Made by a program: the position numbers and the translations under genes
Assembly (NCBI GenBank): GCA_964617105.1
Contig: CAZTWC010000247.1
Location: 1 to 5,760 of the forward strand
Origin: CAZTWC01 sp964617105 [NCBI: uncultured Myxococcia bacterium]
GTDB lineage: Bacteria > CAZTWC01
DNA: 5,760 nt
Direction: 5' to 3'
Part shown: positions 4,986 to 5,760 of the stretch, piece by piece
Layout of the letters: each line of letters begins with the position of its first letter
Numbering within the stretch: the stretch's first letter is position 1
Notes under the pieces: generated by a model
Seen by the model: only the letters and a program-made list of their open reading frames with translations
What the model was told of the DNA's origin: nothing
Databases searched by the model: none

Positions 4986-5760
4986 GTGGACTTGTATAAT
5001 AGATTAAAAACCAGAATTCATGACCAGGCCAAAGGTGGCGGCACCCTGGTAGCGTTTTCTGGAGGGGTGGACAGCACCTTACTGTTAAAGGCAGCGCTAG
5101 ATGCCCTTTCAGGTAATGTGCTGGCGGTTACTGCCCATTCTGCTCTCCATCCAGACCGGGAAATGAAAATAGCCGCCAGTTTGACGGAAAAAATGGGGAT
5201 TGAACATTTGGTTGTCCATAGTCAAGAGATGGATATTTTAAAATTTCGGGCTAATCAACAAAATCGCTGTTATTTGTGCAAAAAAGAGTTGTTTACCACC
5301 TTTAGAGAAATAGCTGGGAAGCGGAGTATATCTTTGGTGCTGGAAGGGAGCAATAGTGATGACCAGAACGATTATCGTCCTGGGATGAAGGCGGTCAAGG
5401 AGTTGGGAATTGGTTCCCCATTTCTGGACATGGGGATTACAAAAGAGCAGATCCGTAGTATGGCCAGGAAGTTGGACATCTCTGTATGGGACAAACCCTC
5501 TTTTGCTTGCCTGGCTTCCAGAATTCCTTATGGCCAAGAGATAACCTCTGAGCGGTTGAAACGGATAGAGGCGGCAGAAGATATTTTACTGGCCCATGGC
5601 TTCACTCAGGTTAGGGCCAGAGATCATCATCCGGTTCTTCGTATTGAGGTGTTGCCGGAGCAGATAGAATTTTTTGCCCAAAAGATTAATAGGGAAAAGA
5701 TAGTGCAAAAACTTCGAAAGATTGGCTATCCTTATCTATCTCTGGATTTGGAAGGTTTTC
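4986..5760 (+). CDS. larE: LarE, ATP-dependent sacrificial sulfur transferase of nickel-pincer nucleotide synthesis (3' end cut off)
   Basis: 258 codons are visible, starting with GTG at 4986; family members are about 270-280 residues, so only the C-terminal end is missing. The P-loop SGGVDS (25-30) marks a PP-loop/N-type ATP pyrophosphatase. NRCYLCKKELF (93-103), EGSNSDD...YRPG (120-133) and PSFACLASRIPYG (171-183) are LarE landmarks. In the cytoplasm LarE adenylylates the carboxyls of the LarB product (pyridinium dicarboxylate mononucleotide) and gives them sulfur; LarC then inserts nickel to complete the cofactor of LarA-type racemases. C175 aligns with the sacrificial Cys176 of Lactobacillus plantarum LarE, as I recall it. 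C95, C98 and C175 are the only visible cysteines, leaving room for an iron-sulfur-cluster-type LarE, an inference. larB, larC and larA are not in the window. The gene is divergent from the MoaD-like gene. Confidence 0.93.
   Translation, partial: MDLYNRLKTRIHDQAKGGGTLVAFSGGVDSTLLLKAALDALSGNVLAVTAHSALHPDREMKIAASLTEKMGIEHLVVHSQEMDILKFRANQQNRCYLCKKELFTTFREIAGKRSISLVLEGSNSDDQNDYRPGMKAVKELGIGSPFLDMGITKEQIRSMARKLDISVWDKPSFACLASRIPYGQEITSERLKRIEAAEDILLAHGFTQVRARDHHPVLRIEVLPEQIEFFAQKINREKIVQKLRKIGYPYLSLDLEGF

Noticed and set aside
5238-5537. 99-codon minus-strand frame
   Set aside because: It is antisense to larE, whose CYLC and YRPG motifs lie in this stretch.

Overview
The window reads like a moderately AT-rich bacterial chromosome, most likely a Gram-positive anaerobe of the Clostridia type. 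That placement is inferred from LarE, a solo MoaD-like sulfur carrier, a membrane-anchored phosphodiesterase and the mixed start codons; no marker gene proves it. No rRNA, tRNA, CRISPR array, insertion sequence or origin was seen.

Layout. Most of the window (about 1-4808) is transcribed leftward. In transcription order it holds a small beta-grasp MoaD/ThiS-like sulfur carrier (4575-4808), a 115-base gap with a possible promoter and a perfect dyad, a membrane-anchored glycerophosphodiester phosphodiesterase (3455-4459), a PIG-V/Gpi18-like membrane glycosyltransferase (2362-3450), and a 717-residue polytopic membrane protein of the GT-C-like type (205-2358). After a roughly 130-base spacer comes the first 25 codons of what looks like a NYN-domain (PIN-like nuclease) gene, which runs off the left edge. 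The three middle genes are packed within 3-4 bases of each other and almost certainly form one transcription unit. Rightward, from a GTG at 4986 to beyond the right edge, lies larE, the ATP-dependent sulfur-inserting enzyme of nickel-pincer nucleotide synthesis. It is nearly complete, missing perhaps 15-20 residues.

How the genes may work together. The phosphodiesterase and the two membrane proteins look like an envelope module: two GT-C-like proteins that would use polyprenyl-phosphate sugars outside the membrane, and an enzyme that cleaves glycerophosphodiesters of lipids or wall polymers. The sulfur carrier and larE are divergent neighbours with a 177-base shared upstream region. Both handle sulfur, but a functional link is only a hypothesis.

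The most notable sequence details are a 27-base in-frame tandem duplication that carries the stop codon of one gene and the start codon of the next, exactly three cysteines in the visible part of LarE (C95, C98, C175), and a run of eight G that encodes the terminal glycines of the sulfur carrier. Nothing here proves a wholly new system. The phosphodiesterase/glycosyltransferase/717-residue protein cluster is the best candidate for an undescribed function.
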